Assembly (NCBI RefSeq): GCF_000424625.1
Contig: NZ_AUKG01000001.1
Span: 682,001-746,000 of the forward strand
From: Conexibacter woesei Iso977N
GTDB lineage: Bacteria > Actinomycetota > Thermoleophilia > Solirubrobacterales > Solirubrobacteraceae
DNA length: 64,000 nucleotides
Reading direction: 5' to 3'
The first letter of the stretch is position 1; each line of letters begins with the position of its first letter. The notes beneath the pieces are model-generated. The model saw only the letters and a program-made list of their open reading frames with translations, had not been told where the DNA came from and searched no databases. Shown here one piece after another: positions 7,937 to 16,295 of the stretch. Position numbers and translations under genes: made by a program.

Positions 7937-8770
7937 GTGGCGCCGACAACCCAGGACGTGGCCCGGCCGCGCATCCTCCTCCTGCTCTCGATCGTCCTGC
8001 TGCTGGCCGCCGGGCCCGCCGCGGCGTCCGCACACGCGCAGGCGCCGGCGCTGACGCCGGTCCAGCGCCACGTCGCCGACCAGCTCGTCAGCGTCTTCGA
8101 GAACGACACCACGCGCATCCGCTACGACTACGTCGTCGACCTGCACGACGGCTGCGGGATCACCGCCGGGCGCGCCGGCTTCTGCTCGGCGACCGGCGAC
8201 ATGCTGCTGGTCGTCCGCGACTACGCGGCGCGCCGCCCCCACAACGCGCTGCGGCGCTACCTGCCCGTCCTGCGCGCCCGCGCGGCGACCGGCAGCGCCA
8301 GCGCGCGCGGGCTGCGCCGCGCGTTCAGGACCGCATGGCGGCACGCCGCGAGCGACGCGCGCTTCCGCGCCGCGCAGGACCACGTCGTCGACGAGGAGTA
8401 CTTCGACCCGGCGGCGCAGCTGGCCGGCGCCGCGGGGCTGGCCTCGCCGCTGGCGGTCGCGATCTTCTACGACACCGCGATCGAGCACGGCATCTCGACC
8501 GACCCGGACGGCCTGCCCGCGCTGATCGCCCGGACCGATGCGCGGGCCGGCGCGCCGGCGGTCGCCGGCGAGGGACGCTGGCTGGCGGCGTTCCTGGACG
8601 TCCGCCGTGCCGACCTGCTGCACCCGCACAACCGCGCGCGGCGCATCGACTGGCCCGAGTCGGTCGGGCGCGTGAGCGCGCTGCGGCACCTGCTGGCCGA
8701 CGGCCACCTGGACCTGCTGCCGCCGCTGGCGATCGACCCCTGGGGCGATCACACGTTCACGCTGCGCTGA
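7937..8770 (+). CDS. Secreted GH46 chitosanase
   Basis: A 277-residue glycoside hydrolase of family 46, which cleaves beta-1,4 linkages in partly deacetylated chitosan with inversion. A signal peptide (LLLLSIVLLLAAGPAAASA) covers about residues 13-34. The diagnostic block follows: FEN with E55 as catalytic acid, then YDYVVDLHDGCGITAG with D71 as the base, then GFCSATGDML. Streptomyces chitosanase has the pair as Glu22/Asp40, and here the intervening loop is two residues shorter. The second half (ARLAGLASPLAVA, IFYDTAIEHG) also fits the family. GTG 7937 follows a TAGTTT element at 7925-7930, so the mRNA may be leaderless. With the deacetylase fusion at 38766 it points to glucosamine-containing polymer metabolism. 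Confidence 0.9.
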   Translation: MAPTTQDVARPRILLLLSIVLLLAAGPAAASAHAQAPALTPVQRHVADQLVSVFENDTTRIRYDYVVDLHDGCGITAGRAGFCSATGDMLLVVRDYAARRPHNALRRYLPVLRARAATGSASARGLRRAFRTAWRHAASDARFRAAQDHVVDEEYFDPAAQLAGAAGLASPLAVAIFYDTAIEHGISTDPDGLPALIARTDARAGAPAVAGEGRWLAAFLDVRRADLLHPHNRARRIDWPESVGRVSALRHLLADGHLDLLPPLAIDPWGDHTFTLR

Positions 8771-8833
8771 GCGCGCCCGGCCTGCAACGCCGCGCCCACG
8801 ATTTCCCGGGGCGGTGGGTACGTTGGCGCGTCG

Positions 8834-9919
8834 GTGACCCTGCGTCGTCCCCCTCTGCGCGCCTTCGGCGTGGCCGTCATGGCCGCGCTGGTCCTGGCTG
8901 CGCCCGCGACCGCCGACCTCGGCGGGCAGATCCAGTCCTCGAGGGGCAGGGACCGGTCGTTGCAGTCCCAGATCGGTCGGGATTCGCACAAGCTCGCGGA
9001 GTTCCAGGGGCAGATCGGCGACCTGCGCGAGCGGTTGTCCGCGTTGCAGCAGTCGCTGGCGATCGAGCAGAGCGAGTTGGTGTCCTTGCAGTCGCGCCTG
9101 CGCGGCGCGCGGGCCAAGTTGGTGAAGTTGAAGCTCGCCTTCAAGCGCGACCGTGCGGCGTTGGTGAAGCAGTTGGTCGCGCAGTACGAGACCGACCGCC
9201 CGGACCTCGTGAGCGTCATCCTCAGCTCGCACTCCTGGGGCGACCTGCTGGAGACCAGCGACAACATGAAGGCCGTCGCCGACCAGAACTCCTCGGTGAT
9301 CGCGCGCGTCAAGAGCGAGCGCACCGACGTCACCAAGCAGGCCAAGGACCTCGCGTCGCTGACCGCCCAGCAGCAGCGCGTGACCGCCGCGTCGTTGGTC
9401 CAGCGCGACGAGGTCGACGCGCTCAAGATGGACCTGATCGCCAGGGCCAGCGGCGTCGCCAACGCGCGCGCCAAGAAGACGTCGCAGCTGGCGACGCTGC
9501 GCGCCAACCGCAAGAGGCTGGAGAGCAAGCTGGCCGCGATCCAGGCGCAGGCCGCGAGCGTCAGCGGCGCCGGACCCGGCCTGCCCTCCGGCGGCGCGCC
9601 GGCCTTCAACGGCCACGGCGGCTCCTACGGCTTCTTCCAGGCGGCCGGGACCAACTACAGCGTCGGCAACGAGCCGACGATCGCCGCGCGCCTCGACGTC
9701 ATGGGCAGGGCGTTGCACCTGCACCTGATCGGCATCTCCGGCTACCGCTCGCCCCAGCACTCGGTGGAGGTCGGCGGCTTCGCCGACGACCCGCACACCA
9801 GGGGCGAGGCGTCCGACACGCCCGGCGTCGAAGGCGTCCCGGAGTCCACGCTGAACCACTACGGCCTGACCCGCCCCTTCCCGGGCGCGGCCGAGGCCGA
9901 CCACATCCAGCTCGCGTAG
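8834..9919 (+). CDS. Secreted coiled-coil protein with M15-like D,D-peptidase-type C-terminal domain
   Basis: A 361-residue exported protein. A signal peptide ends near residue 28 (PATAD). Residues about 30-240 are a long coiled coil rich in Gln, Leu, Lys and Arg, resembling the NlpC/EnvC type of cell-wall hydrolase activators. The C-terminal 110 residues contain ISGYRSPQHSVEVGG, DPHTRGEASDTPG and EADHIQLA, the His/Asp/His arrangement expected of M15 (hedgehog-like) zinc peptidases. It probably trims or binds peptidoglycan. GTG 8834 is preceded by TACGTT (8819-8824), consistent with a leaderless transcript. Confidence 0.75.
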   Translation: MTLRRPPLRAFGVAVMAALVLAAPATADLGGQIQSSRGRDRSLQSQIGRDSHKLAEFQGQIGDLRERLSALQQSLAIEQSELVSLQSRLRGARAKLVKLKLAFKRDRAALVKQLVAQYETDRPDLVSVILSSHSWGDLLETSDNMKAVADQNSSVIARVKSERTDVTKQAKDLASLTAQQQRVTAASLVQRDEVDALKMDLIARASGVANARAKKTSQLATLRANRKRLESKLAAIQAQAASVSGAGPGLPSGGAPAFNGHGGSYGFFQAAGTNYSVGNEPTIAARLDVMGRALHLHLIGISGYRSPQHSVEVGGFADDPHTRGEASDTPGVEGVPESTLNHYGLTRPFPGAAEADHIQLA

Positions 9920-9931
9920 CATCGCGCGGCG

Positions 9932-10915
9932 ATGCTGCCCCTCGCCGTTCTCGCCGCCACCGCCGCGGCCGCCTCAGGCACCGTGCACCTGACGGGCACC
10001 GCCTACGAGTTCAACAACACCAAGGTGGTCCTGAGCGGCGCCCAGGTCCGGGTCGCGGAGGACCCGACGCTCGGCGCGACCGTCAAGCCCGACGGCACGT
10101 ATGACCTGAAGGTCCCGGCCGGGCGCAGGATCACCCCCTACATCAACGCCGCCGGGCACCACACGATCTACCTGCAGACGTTCACGACGGTCAAGGGCTA
10201 CAACTTGGAGCACGTGAACTTCCAGACGCCGAGCGACGCGATCTACACCGCGCTCGCCACGCTGCTGCAGGTCCCGCTCGGCGCCGACGGCAACCCGCAG
10301 CAGTGCGCGGTCGTCTCGACGTTCAGCACGCGCAACGTGCGCGCGCTCGACTACCAGGACTTCACGGGCTACGGCGCGCACGGCGTCCTGGGCGCGACGG
10401 CCATCGCGCAGCCCGCGCTGCCCGCGCCGGTCTACTTCAACAAGGACGTGATCCCGGACCGCGCGCAGCCGCGGTCGTCGGCCGACGGCGGGGTGATCTG
10501 GCCGGTCGTGCCGACCGGGACCTACACCTTCACCGCGCACGCGGCGACGACGCGCTTCGCGTCCTTCACCGCGACCTGCGCACCCGGCCGGATCGTCAAC
10601 GCCAACCCGCCGTGGGGCCTGCACGAGCTCGGCCTGCCCAACCCGGCGCGCTTCAACGCCAAGACCTACACCTTGACGAAGCTGCCGAAGGGCGCGCGCG
10701 TCACGGTCACCTCCGGCGGCCACACGACGACGTACCGGGGGAAGGCCACCAAGTTGGCCGTCGCGATCCCGCTGCACCTGAGACGCACGGTGACGATCGA
10801 CGTGACCGCCAACCCCTACGACGGCCTCCGCGTCACGATCGCGCCGCGCGCCGGCCGGACGCCCAAGGTGACCACGACGACGCTGCCGCTCGGCGGCGGC
10901 CCGCCGACCCGCTAG
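9932..10915 (+). CDS. Secreted protein of unknown function with carboxypeptidase-regulatory-like N-terminal domain
   Basis: A 327-residue exported protein with a short signal peptide (LPLAVLAATAAAASG). Residues about 18-75 look like a transthyretin-like or carboxypeptidase-regulatory-like beta sandwich (ATVKPDGTYDLKVPAGRRI). The middle, with two cysteines and FNKDVIPDRAQPRSSADGG, is not recognised. A C-terminal beta-rich tail ends in a Thr/Gly/Pro run. The start ATG 9932 follows a TAGCAT element (9917-9922) that also contains the TAG stop of the preceding gene. Its stop is directly adjacent to the stop of the convergent TetR gene (CTAGCTA). No enzymatic motif was found. Confidence 0.7.
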   Translation: MLPLAVLAATAAAASGTVHLTGTAYEFNNTKVVLSGAQVRVAEDPTLGATVKPDGTYDLKVPAGRRITPYINAAGHHTIYLQTFTTVKGYNLEHVNFQTPSDAIYTALATLLQVPLGADGNPQQCAVVSTFSTRNVRALDYQDFTGYGAHGVLGATAIAQPALPAPVYFNKDVIPDRAQPRSSADGGVIWPVVPTGTYTFTAHAATTRFASFTATCAPGRIVNANPPWGLHELGLPNPARFNAKTYTLTKLPKGARVTVTSGGHTTTYRGKATKLAVAIPLHLRRTVTIDVTANPYDGLRVTIAPRAGRTPKVTTTTLPLGGGPPTR

Positions 10916-11530
10916 CTACGAGGCCCGCGCGCCGTCGAGGACGGCGTCGCAGAGGCCGTGCCAGCCGGCGGTGATCTCCTCGACCGACATGCCGCGGAGG
11001 TCGCGCTGGTACAGGAACGGCTCCGCGCTCAGCGGGCCGAGGAGGGCGTCGACCAGGTACTCGTGGTTGACGGCCGCGTCGCCGCCGCAGGCCTGCTTCA
11101 ACAACAACGACACGTGCGTCCGGTAGAAGGCGTAGACCGGGTGGCCGTAGCGCTTCGAGCCGCCCATCAGCTCGCCGGCCTGCAGGTAGATCGCACGGTC
11201 GTTCAAGAACTGCAACAAGCCCTCGCCGAACGCGTGCAGCCGGACCTCCGGCGGCGCGCCCGGGCCGAGCGGCGCCTCGCCGCGGATCAGCGCGTCCTGG
11301 AACGCCTGCTCCGGTTCGCTCACCAGAGCACGCAGCAACGCTGCGCGGTCCCCGAAGCGGCGGTAGAGCGTCCCCTTGCCGACGCCCGCCTCGTGGGCGA
11401 CGTCGTCCATGGAGAAGCACATCCCGCGCTCGTCGATCAGCCGCGCGGCCGCGCACAGGATCCGCTCGCGGTTGCGGCGGGCATCGGCGCGCTCGCGCTC
11501 CGGCGCCGCCACTCCGGCGTCATGCGACAT
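10916..11530 (-). CDS. TetR/AcrR family transcriptional regulator
   Basis: A 204-residue regulator. The N-terminal helix-turn-helix is clear: RERILCAAARLIDERG, then the recognition region MDDVAHEAGVGKGTLYRRFGDR. The C-terminal ligand domain is typical in length. I chose ATG 11530 (MSHDAGV) because the longer frame runs into the reverse of the FMN reductase end and lacks family similarity. It lies downstream of yceI and the FMN reductase gene on the same strand and may be the last gene of that group. The operator-like repeats at 12726-12771 upstream of yceI are candidate binding sites. Confidence 0.88.
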   Translation of the reverse strand: MSHDAGVAAPERERADARRNRERILCAAARLIDERGMCFSMDDVAHEAGVGKGTLYRRFGDRAALLRALVSEPEQAFQDALIRGEAPLGPGAPPEVRLHAFGEGLLQFLNDRAIYLQAGELMGGSKRYGHPVYAFYRTHVSLLLKQACGGDAAVNHEYLVDALLGPLSAEPFLYQRDLRGMSVEEITAGWHGLCDAVLDGARAS

Positions 11531-11567
11531 CGGGAGCTCGAACGATGGGGGGACCACATGGAGCACC

Positions 11568-12140
11568 CTAGACCGCCTGGGAGTCCCGGGCTCCCACCCG
11601 CGCGGCCAGCACGCCGACCAGCTCCTCCAGCGCACCGCGGAGGTCGTCGTCATGCAGATGGCCGTCGTCACGGAACGCGCCGCCGGCCTGGCCGACCGGC
11701 AGCTCGCCGTCGAGCACGTCGGCACCGATGATGCCGAGGACCTTCTTGGTCTCCGCCTGCGCCCAGACCGCGCCGAACAGGCCGGTGGACGCGCCGACGA
11801 CGGCGACGGGCTTGCCCTTGAACGCGTTCTCGGGGAACGGGCGCGAGGCCCAGTCCAGCGCGTTCTTCAACGCGCCCGGGATCGAGCCGTTGAACTCGGG
11901 CGTGGCGATCAGGACGCCATCGGCCTGATCGATCGCAGCGCGCAGCTGCGCGACCGCCTCCGGCTCGCGCTCAGGCGTGTCGAGGTCGGCGTCGTAGGGC
12001 GGCAGGTCCCGGAGGCCGTCGAAGACCTCCAGCTCCGCCCCAGACGGCAGCGAGAGCGCTGCCGCCTGGAGGAGGGCCGTGTTGTGGGACCCGCTCCGGA
12101 GGCTTCCGGAGATGCCGAGGATGCGGATCTGAGACGACAT
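11568..12140 (-). CDS. NADPH-dependent FMN reductase family protein
   Basis: A 190-residue flavodoxin-fold oxidoreductase. ILGISGSLRSGSHNTALL forms the phosphate-binding loop for FMN, and ATPEFNGSIPGALKNALDW is the family signature loop around the isoalloxazine ring. Members reduce FMN, quinones, azo dyes or chromate with NADPH. It sits 18 nt after the yceI stop on the same strand, so they are probably co-transcribed from the promoter at 12751-12778. Together with YceI and a TetR regulator this looks like a quinone or redox-stress response group, which is an inference. Confidence 0.9.
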   Translation of the reverse strand: MSSQIRILGISGSLRSGSHNTALLQAAALSLPSGAELEVFDGLRDLPPYDADLDTPEREPEAVAQLRAAIDQADGVLIATPEFNGSIPGALKNALDWASRPFPENAFKGKPVAVVGASTGLFGAVWAQAETKKVLGIIGADVLDGELPVGQAGGAFRDDGHLHDDDLRGALEELVGVLAARVGARDSQAV

Positions 12141-12158
12141 GGTTCTGGGAAGCGTCCC

Positions 12159-12689
12159 TTACGCGGCCTTGACGAAGTGCAGGTCGACCTTCAGCGTGAC
12201 GTCCCACGCGAGGGCGTCCGAGCCGTTGGGGAGCGCGTTCTGCCAGTTGAGGCCGAACTCGCGACGGTCGACGGTGGCCTCGAGCTCGAAGTTCGCGCGC
12301 TCGTTGCCGAAGGCGTCCGGGCCGGCGTTGAACGAGCCGGTGGCGACGACGGACTGCGTGTTGCCGCGGATCGTGAGGTCGCCCGTGACCTCGGCGGTGC
12401 CGTCCTCGGCGACCTTCACGTCGGTGGACTTGAAGGTGATCGTGGGGGTGTTCTCGGCGTCGAAGAACTCGCCGCTGAGCAGGTGGCCCTTGAAGTTGGG
12501 CTCGTCGACCTGGATCGAGGCCGCGTCGGCGGTGCCGGTCAGGACGCCGTCGGTGAGCGCCGCGTCGTACGTCGCGAAGGACGAGCGGAAGGACGCGATG
12601 CCGTTGTACTTGACCGCGAAGCCGATCGAGGAGTGGACGTTGTCCAGACCATAGGTGCCGGCGGGAACGGTGGTGGCGGTGGTGCTCAT
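12159..12689 (-). CDS. YceI family protein
   Basis: A 176-residue lipocalin-like beta barrel that in this family binds isoprenoid or amphiphilic ligands. The opening GTYGLDNVHSSIGFAVKY is the family hallmark (D-x-x-H-S), followed by FDAENTPTITFKST and DLTIRGNTQSV, and the end WDVTLKVDLHFVKA. There is no signal peptide, so it is probably cytosolic. The start is ATG 12689 with AGGAGAC about 8 nt upstream. The transcript from the mapped promoter would carry a leader of about 55 nt, unlike many neighbours. Confidence 0.92.
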   Translation of the reverse strand: MSTTATTVPAGTYGLDNVHSSIGFAVKYNGIASFRSSFATYDAALTDGVLTGTADAASIQVDEPNFKGHLLSGEFFDAENTPTITFKSTDVKVAEDGTAEVTGDLTIRGNTQSVVATGSFNAGPDAFGNERANFELEATVDRREFGLNWQNALPNGSDALAWDVTLKVDLHFVKAA

Positions 12690-12725
12690 TTGGATGCTGT
12701 CTCCTGGGAGTGGATCTGATGATGT

Positions 12726-12778
12726 GGACCGCAGTCCGGTTGTACGGACAACTATAGCGGACTTCAGTCCGTTTGCAA
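12726..12778 (-). promoter_or_regulatory. yceI promoter with repeated operator half-sites
   Basis: On the minus strand TTGCAA (12773-12778) and TATAGT (12751-12756) are separated by 16 nt, a good -35/-10 pair. The spacer contains the perfect inverted repeat CGGACTGAAGTCCG (12758-12771). Downstream of the -10, GGACTGCGGTCC (12726-12737) repeats the arms GGAC/GTCC, and a further GGAC arm lies at 12746-12749. A repressor bound here would block RNA polymerase. The TetR protein encoded at 10916-11530 is the natural candidate. Confidence 0.65.
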
Positions 12779-12839
12779 GGGGTGCTCGATCTGGGACGTC
12801 AGGGTCAAGACTCCGGCGCATCCGGCCGATGGAGGGGAC

Positions 12840-14615
12840 GTGTCCCCGCAGGCCGTTCTCCAGCACTCGACGAGCTACGACGGCACGCCGTTCGACTACC
12901 TCGGGTTGAACAACCCCCCGCTGGCGCATGGGCTGGCCGACGACAAGGCCAAGATCCAGGCGCTGCTGTCGGGCAAGGGGCAGATCGCGACGCCGAGGAC
13001 CGTCACCGTCCAGGAGCCCAAGCAGTCCTTCTCCCAGAAGGTCCAGCAGTTCGGGACCGACTGGCAGGGCATCGGCTCGCTGCTGTTCCTCGTCGTCCTG
13101 GTCGTCTTCCTCACGCGCGCCGCCAGGTCGATGCCGCGCACCAAGCCGGTCGAGATCAAGCCGAAGGAGAAGGTCGAGGTCCGCTGGAGCGACATCGCCG
13201 GCGTCGACGACGCCAAGAAGGAGCTCCAGGAGGTCGTCGACTTCCTGAAGGACCCCGGGGCGTTCCAGAAGCTCGGCGCCCAGGTCCCCGCGGGCGTGAT
13301 CCTGCACGGGCCGCCCGGCACCGGCAAGACGCTGCTGGCCAAGGCGGTCGCCGCCGAGTCCGGCGCGACGTTCTACTCGCAGAGCGCGTCGTCGTTCGTG
13401 GAGATGTTCGCCGGCCTCGGCGCCGCGCGCATCCGGCGCCTGTTCCGCGAGGCGCGCAAGCACGAGCCCGCGATCGTGTTCATCGACGAGCTCGACGCCG
13501 TCGGCGCACGGCGCGGGAGCGACAACAACTCCGAGCGCGAGCAGACGCTCAACCAGCTGCTGGTCGAGATGGACGGCTTCGGGTCGTCCGATCGCGTCGT
13601 CGTGATGGCCGCGTCCAACCTGCTGGAGAAGCTCGATCCGGCGCTGCTGCGCCCGGGCCGCTTCGACCGCCAGGTCTTCGTCTCCCCGCCCGACATGGAG
13701 GGGCGGCGGAAGATCTTGAACGTGCACACGGCCAACAAGCCGCTGCACCAGGACATCGACCTCGACGGCATCGCCGCGCAGACCTCCGGGCTGTCCGGCG
13801 CCGAACTGGCCAACCTCTGCAACGAGGCCGCGATCTTCGCCGGGCGCCGCGGCGCGACCGTCGTCGAGACGCGCGACTTCGAGGACGCGCTGGAGCGCGT
13901 CGTCGCGGGCGTGCAGTCCAACACCACCTTGAACGACCGCGAGCGCGAGATCGTCGCCTACCACGAGGCCGGCCACGCGCTGTGCCGCGAGCTGCTGGTC
14001 AGCGGCGAGCGGACCCACAAGATCTCGATCGTGCCGCGCGGCACCGCGCTCGGCTACGTGATGAACCTGCCGGATGAGGACTCGTACCTCAAGACGCGCG
14101 ACCAGCTCGTCGACCAGATGACGATCCTGCTCGGCGGGCGCGTCGCCGAGGCGATCGTGTTCGGCGCGGTGACGACGGGCGCGGCGAACGACCTGCAGCG
14201 CGTCGCCGAGATCACGCACGCGATGGTCCACGACTACGGCATGGGCACGGCGACCGCCTCGGTGCGCGCGGTGACCGACGCCGACATCGTCTCCGACCTC
14301 ACGCGGCGGATCCGCGACGAGGAGCAGCAGGAGCTGGCCTTCGAGGCGCAGCGCGCGGCGTACGAGCTGATCACGGGCCACCGTGCGCTGCTCGAGGAGT
14401 TCGCGCAGGCGCTGCTGGCGCGCGAGACGCTGGACCGGCGCGAGATCGACACGATCATGGCCGACACGCCGCCGGTGGCGCGCCCGTCGCTGCGCCCGGC
14501 CGCCCCCGTGGCGGTCCCGGCTCCGGCGCAGACGCCGCAGGAGCGCCCGCGGCCGCGGATCGCCGCGGTGACGCCGCTGCCCCACCCGGGCGGCGACGAG
14601 GACAGCGCGGCGTAG
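12840..14615 (+). CDS. ftsH: FtsH-type AAA+ zinc metalloprotease, short N-terminal form
   Basis: An ATP-dependent membrane protease of 591 residues. Walker A GPPGTGKT is at 157-164, Walker B FIDE with D216/E217, the second region of homology around [11 protein letters not shown], and the zinc site HEAGH at 375-379. Canonical FtsH has two membrane helices flanking an outer domain. Here I see one helix (about 78-92, [12 protein letters not shown]) preceded by about 77 polar residues, which would place the N-terminus outside the membrane. The C-terminal 40 residues are Pro/Ala-rich. The start is GTG 12840 with GGAGGGG about 6 nt upstream. It is divergent from yceI. Confidence 0.93.
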   Translation: MSPQAVLQHSTSYDGTPFDYLGLNNPPLAHGLADDKAKIQALLSGKGQIATPRTVTVQEPKQSFSQKVQQFGTDWQGIGSLLFLVVLVVFLTRAARSMPRTKPVEIKPKEKVEVRWSDIAGVDDAKKELQEVVDFLKDPGAFQKLGAQVPAGVILHGPPGTGKTLLAKAVAAESGATFYSQSASSFVEMFAGLGAARIRRLFREARKHEPAIVFIDELDAVGARRGSDNNSEREQTLNQLLVEMDGFGSSDRVVVMAASNLLEKLDPALLRPGRFDRQVFVSPPDMEGRRKILNVHTANKPLHQDIDLDGIAAQTSGLSGAELANLCNEAAIFAGRRGATVVETRDFEDALERVVAGVQSNTTLNDREREIVAYHEAGHALCRELLVSGERTHKISIVPRGTALGYVMNLPDEDSYLKTRDQLVDQMTILLGGRVAEAIVFGAVTTGAANDLQRVAEITHAMVHDYGMGTATASVRAVTDADIVSDLTRRIRDEEQQELAFEAQRAAYELITGHRALLEEFAQALLARETLDRREIDTIMADTPPVARPSLRPAAPVAVPAPAQTPQERPRPRIAAVTPLPHPGGDEDSAA

Positions 14616-14645
14616 CTGCGCAGCTTGCGGGTAAGGTCGCGCGCC

Positions 14646-15056
14646 ATGTTCGCGCGCATCGACCACGTGGGCGTGGCCGTCGAGGACCTCGACGCCTCGA
14701 TCGCCCTCTACGAGAAGACCTACAACATGAAGCTCGTCCACCGCGAGGTCGTGGAGGAGCAGGGCGTCGAGGCGGTCCTGCTCGACGTCGGCGAGAACCA
14801 CGTCGAGCTGCTCGCGCCGCTGGGCCCGGACACGCCGGTCGGCAAGTTCCTGGCCAAGAAGGGGCCGGGGATCCACCATGTCGCGTACCAGGTGGAGGAC
14901 ATCGACAGCGCGTTGTCATCGCTGAAGGAGTCCGGGTTGCGGCTGATCGACGAGACGCCCCGGATCGGCATCCGCGGCTCCCGCGTGGCCTTCCTGCACC
15001 CCGCCGCCAGCGGCGGCGTGCTGACGGAGATCGTGGAGCCGGCGGCCGGGCACTAG
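14646..15056 (+). CDS. mce: Methylmalonyl-CoA epimerase
   Basis: A 136-residue vicinal-oxygen-chelate fold enzyme that interconverts (R)- and (S)-methylmalonyl-CoA in propionate metabolism. It has the two expected beta-alpha-beta-beta-beta modules. Metal ligands fit H7 (RIDHVGVAV), H78 (GIHHVAYQV) and E128 (LTEIVEP), and the second module carries the loop GIRGSRVAFLHP typical of the epimerase rather than of glyoxalase I. The start ATG 14646 is 8 nt after a TAAGGT element (14632-14637). A longer in-frame ATG at 14625 would overlap this element, so I prefer the shorter form. Confidence 0.9.
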   Translation: MFARIDHVGVAVEDLDASIALYEKTYNMKLVHREVVEEQGVEAVLLDVGENHVELLAPLGPDTPVGKFLAKKGPGIHHVAYQVEDIDSALSSLKESGLRLIDETPRIGIRGSRVAFLHPAASGGVLTEIVEPAAGH

Positions 15057-15065
15057 GATCGGGCC

Positions 15066-15287
15066 ATGGCTCAGCGCATCTCCATCGGGTTCCACGCCAG
15101 CGCGCCGCTGGCGACGCGCGTCAGCGACGACGAGCTCTCCAAGCTCCAGAGCGCGCTCGCCGACAGCGGCTCGCGCTGGCACGACCTCAAGGGCGAGGAC
15201 GGCGACATCACGCTGAAGCTGGAGTCGATCCAGTGGCTGCGCGTCGAGAAGGACGAGCAGCGCGTGGGCTTCGGCATCGGCGGCTGA
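15066..15287 (+). CDS. Small conserved protein of unknown function
   Basis: A 73-residue soluble protein (starting MAQRISIGFHASAPLATRVS) with alternating strands and a helix: SDDELSKLQSAL, then WHDLKGEDGDITLKLESIQWLRVEKDEQRVGFG. It has no cysteine and no catalytic pattern. The start ATG 15066 follows a TAGGAT element (15054-15059) overlapping the mce stop, so it may have its own leaderless transcript as well as read-through. Codon use is like that of its neighbours, which supports a real gene. The family is not recognised. Confidence 0.7.
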   Translation: MAQRISIGFHASAPLATRVSDDELSKLQSALADSGSRWHDLKGEDGDITLKLESIQWLRVEKDEQRVGFGIGG

Positions 15288-15342
15288 CGCCGCCGGGCGC
15301 GCCGCCCTGTAGGCGCTCCACCGAGAAACGGACGGATGTTCG

Positions 15343-15371
15343 TTTACAAGTCGGCGCGCTGCCTCCATACT
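15343..15371 (+). promoter_or_regulatory. Sigma-70-like promoter for the ASH-domain gene
   Basis: TTTACA (15343-15348) and CATACT (15366-15371) are separated by exactly 17 nt, giving a leader of about 80 nt before ATG 15458. In the leader the palindrome AGGACGTCCT (15441-15450) contains the AGGA of the probable ribosome binding site. Confidence 0.55.
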
Positions 15372-15457
15372 GCCGCGCTCGGGTTTCCGCCGACCGGCGT
15401 CAGGGCGCCGGGCGGATCCAGGTCCGCACTCCTCAAGACAAGGACGTCCTAGTCAAC

Positions 15458-16291
15458 ATGCCTCGCATCGCGCTGTTCTGCGCGCTGATCGCCAGCGTCA
15501 TCGGCATCGCCATCCCGCTGACCGCCAACGCCGCAAGCGACAGCTCGCAGCCGGTGTTCGTCTCCTCGGGCACCGTGACCTACGACTTCGTCGCCGTCGG
15601 CGACTCCGCCACCAAGACGGTGCACATCAGCAACCCGTCGTCGAAGTCGCTGACGATCAGCGGCATCGACTTCAGCGGCCCGGACACCGCGGACTTCGCG
15701 ATCACCGCGAACACGTGCACCGGCGCCAAGCTGGCCAACGGCAGCGGCTGCAACGTCACCGTGCGCTTCTCGCCGATCCTGTCCGGCACCCGCGTCGCCT
15801 CGCTGCGCTTCACCGACGACACGCCGTGCAAGAACTTCGTCACGGTCGCCGGCTCGGGCACCGAGACCAAGTCGTCCGCGCTGGCCCACAGCGCGGCCTG
15901 CGACCAGGGCGTCGAGCAGGTCACGGTCCCCGGCCAGACGGTGACGCAGAACACGACGACGACCACGACGACGACGGTCACGAAGACCGTGCCGGTCCCG
16001 ACGGTCAACGGTCAGGACGCGATCTCGCTGCCGACCTCCTGCGTGTCCAAGCGCTCGATCACGTTCCACCTGGCCGCGCCGGCGGGGCAGATCTTCAAGA
16101 AGGTCACGGTCAAGCTGGGCGGCAGGACCTTCAAGACGCTCAAGGGCAGGTCCATCAAGTCGAAGGTGAGCCTCAAGGGCCTGCCGCGCGGGCGCTTCAC
16201 GCTCTCGATCGTCGGCACGCTCACCAGCGGCAAGACGGTCAGGCAGACGCGGCACTACGTGACCTGCGTCGCCAACAAGAAGGCCAAGTAG
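15458..16291 (+). CDS. Secreted protein with ASH/choice-of-anchor-D-like domain
   Basis: A 277-residue exported protein. A signal peptide (IALFCALIASVIGIAIPLTANA) covers about residues 4-25. Residues about 30-145 form an immunoglobulin-like ASH/Hydin-type domain: VTYDFVAVGDSATKTVHISNPSSKSLTISG, DFAITANTCTG, GCNVTVRFSP. A Thr-rich linker (nine consecutive Thr) joins a C-terminal beta domain rich in Lys with two Cys. It is probably attached to or part of the cell surface. The start is ATG 15458. It converges on the Wzy gene, with only 4 nt between the two stops. Confidence 0.75.
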   Translation: MPRIALFCALIASVIGIAIPLTANAASDSSQPVFVSSGTVTYDFVAVGDSATKTVHISNPSSKSLTISGIDFSGPDTADFAITANTCTGAKLANGSGCNVTVRFSPILSGTRVASLRFTDDTPCKNFVTVAGSGTETKSSALAHSAACDQGVEQVTVPGQTVTQNTTTTTTTTVTKTVPVPTVNGQDAISLPTSCVSKRSITFHLAAPAGQIFKKVTVKLGGRTFKTLKGRSIKSKVSLKGLPRGRFTLSIVGTLTSGKTVRQTRHYVTCVANKKAK

Positions 16292-16295
16292 CCCG

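Noticed and set aside
5376-8033. An 885-residue open frame on the minus strand
   Set aside because: Antisense to DUF1385 and the beta-helix protein; composition Arg/Ala/Gly/Val with no domain.
15950-15990. ACG-rich simple repeat
   Set aside because: It is the Thr-rich linker of the ASH-domain protein, in frame.
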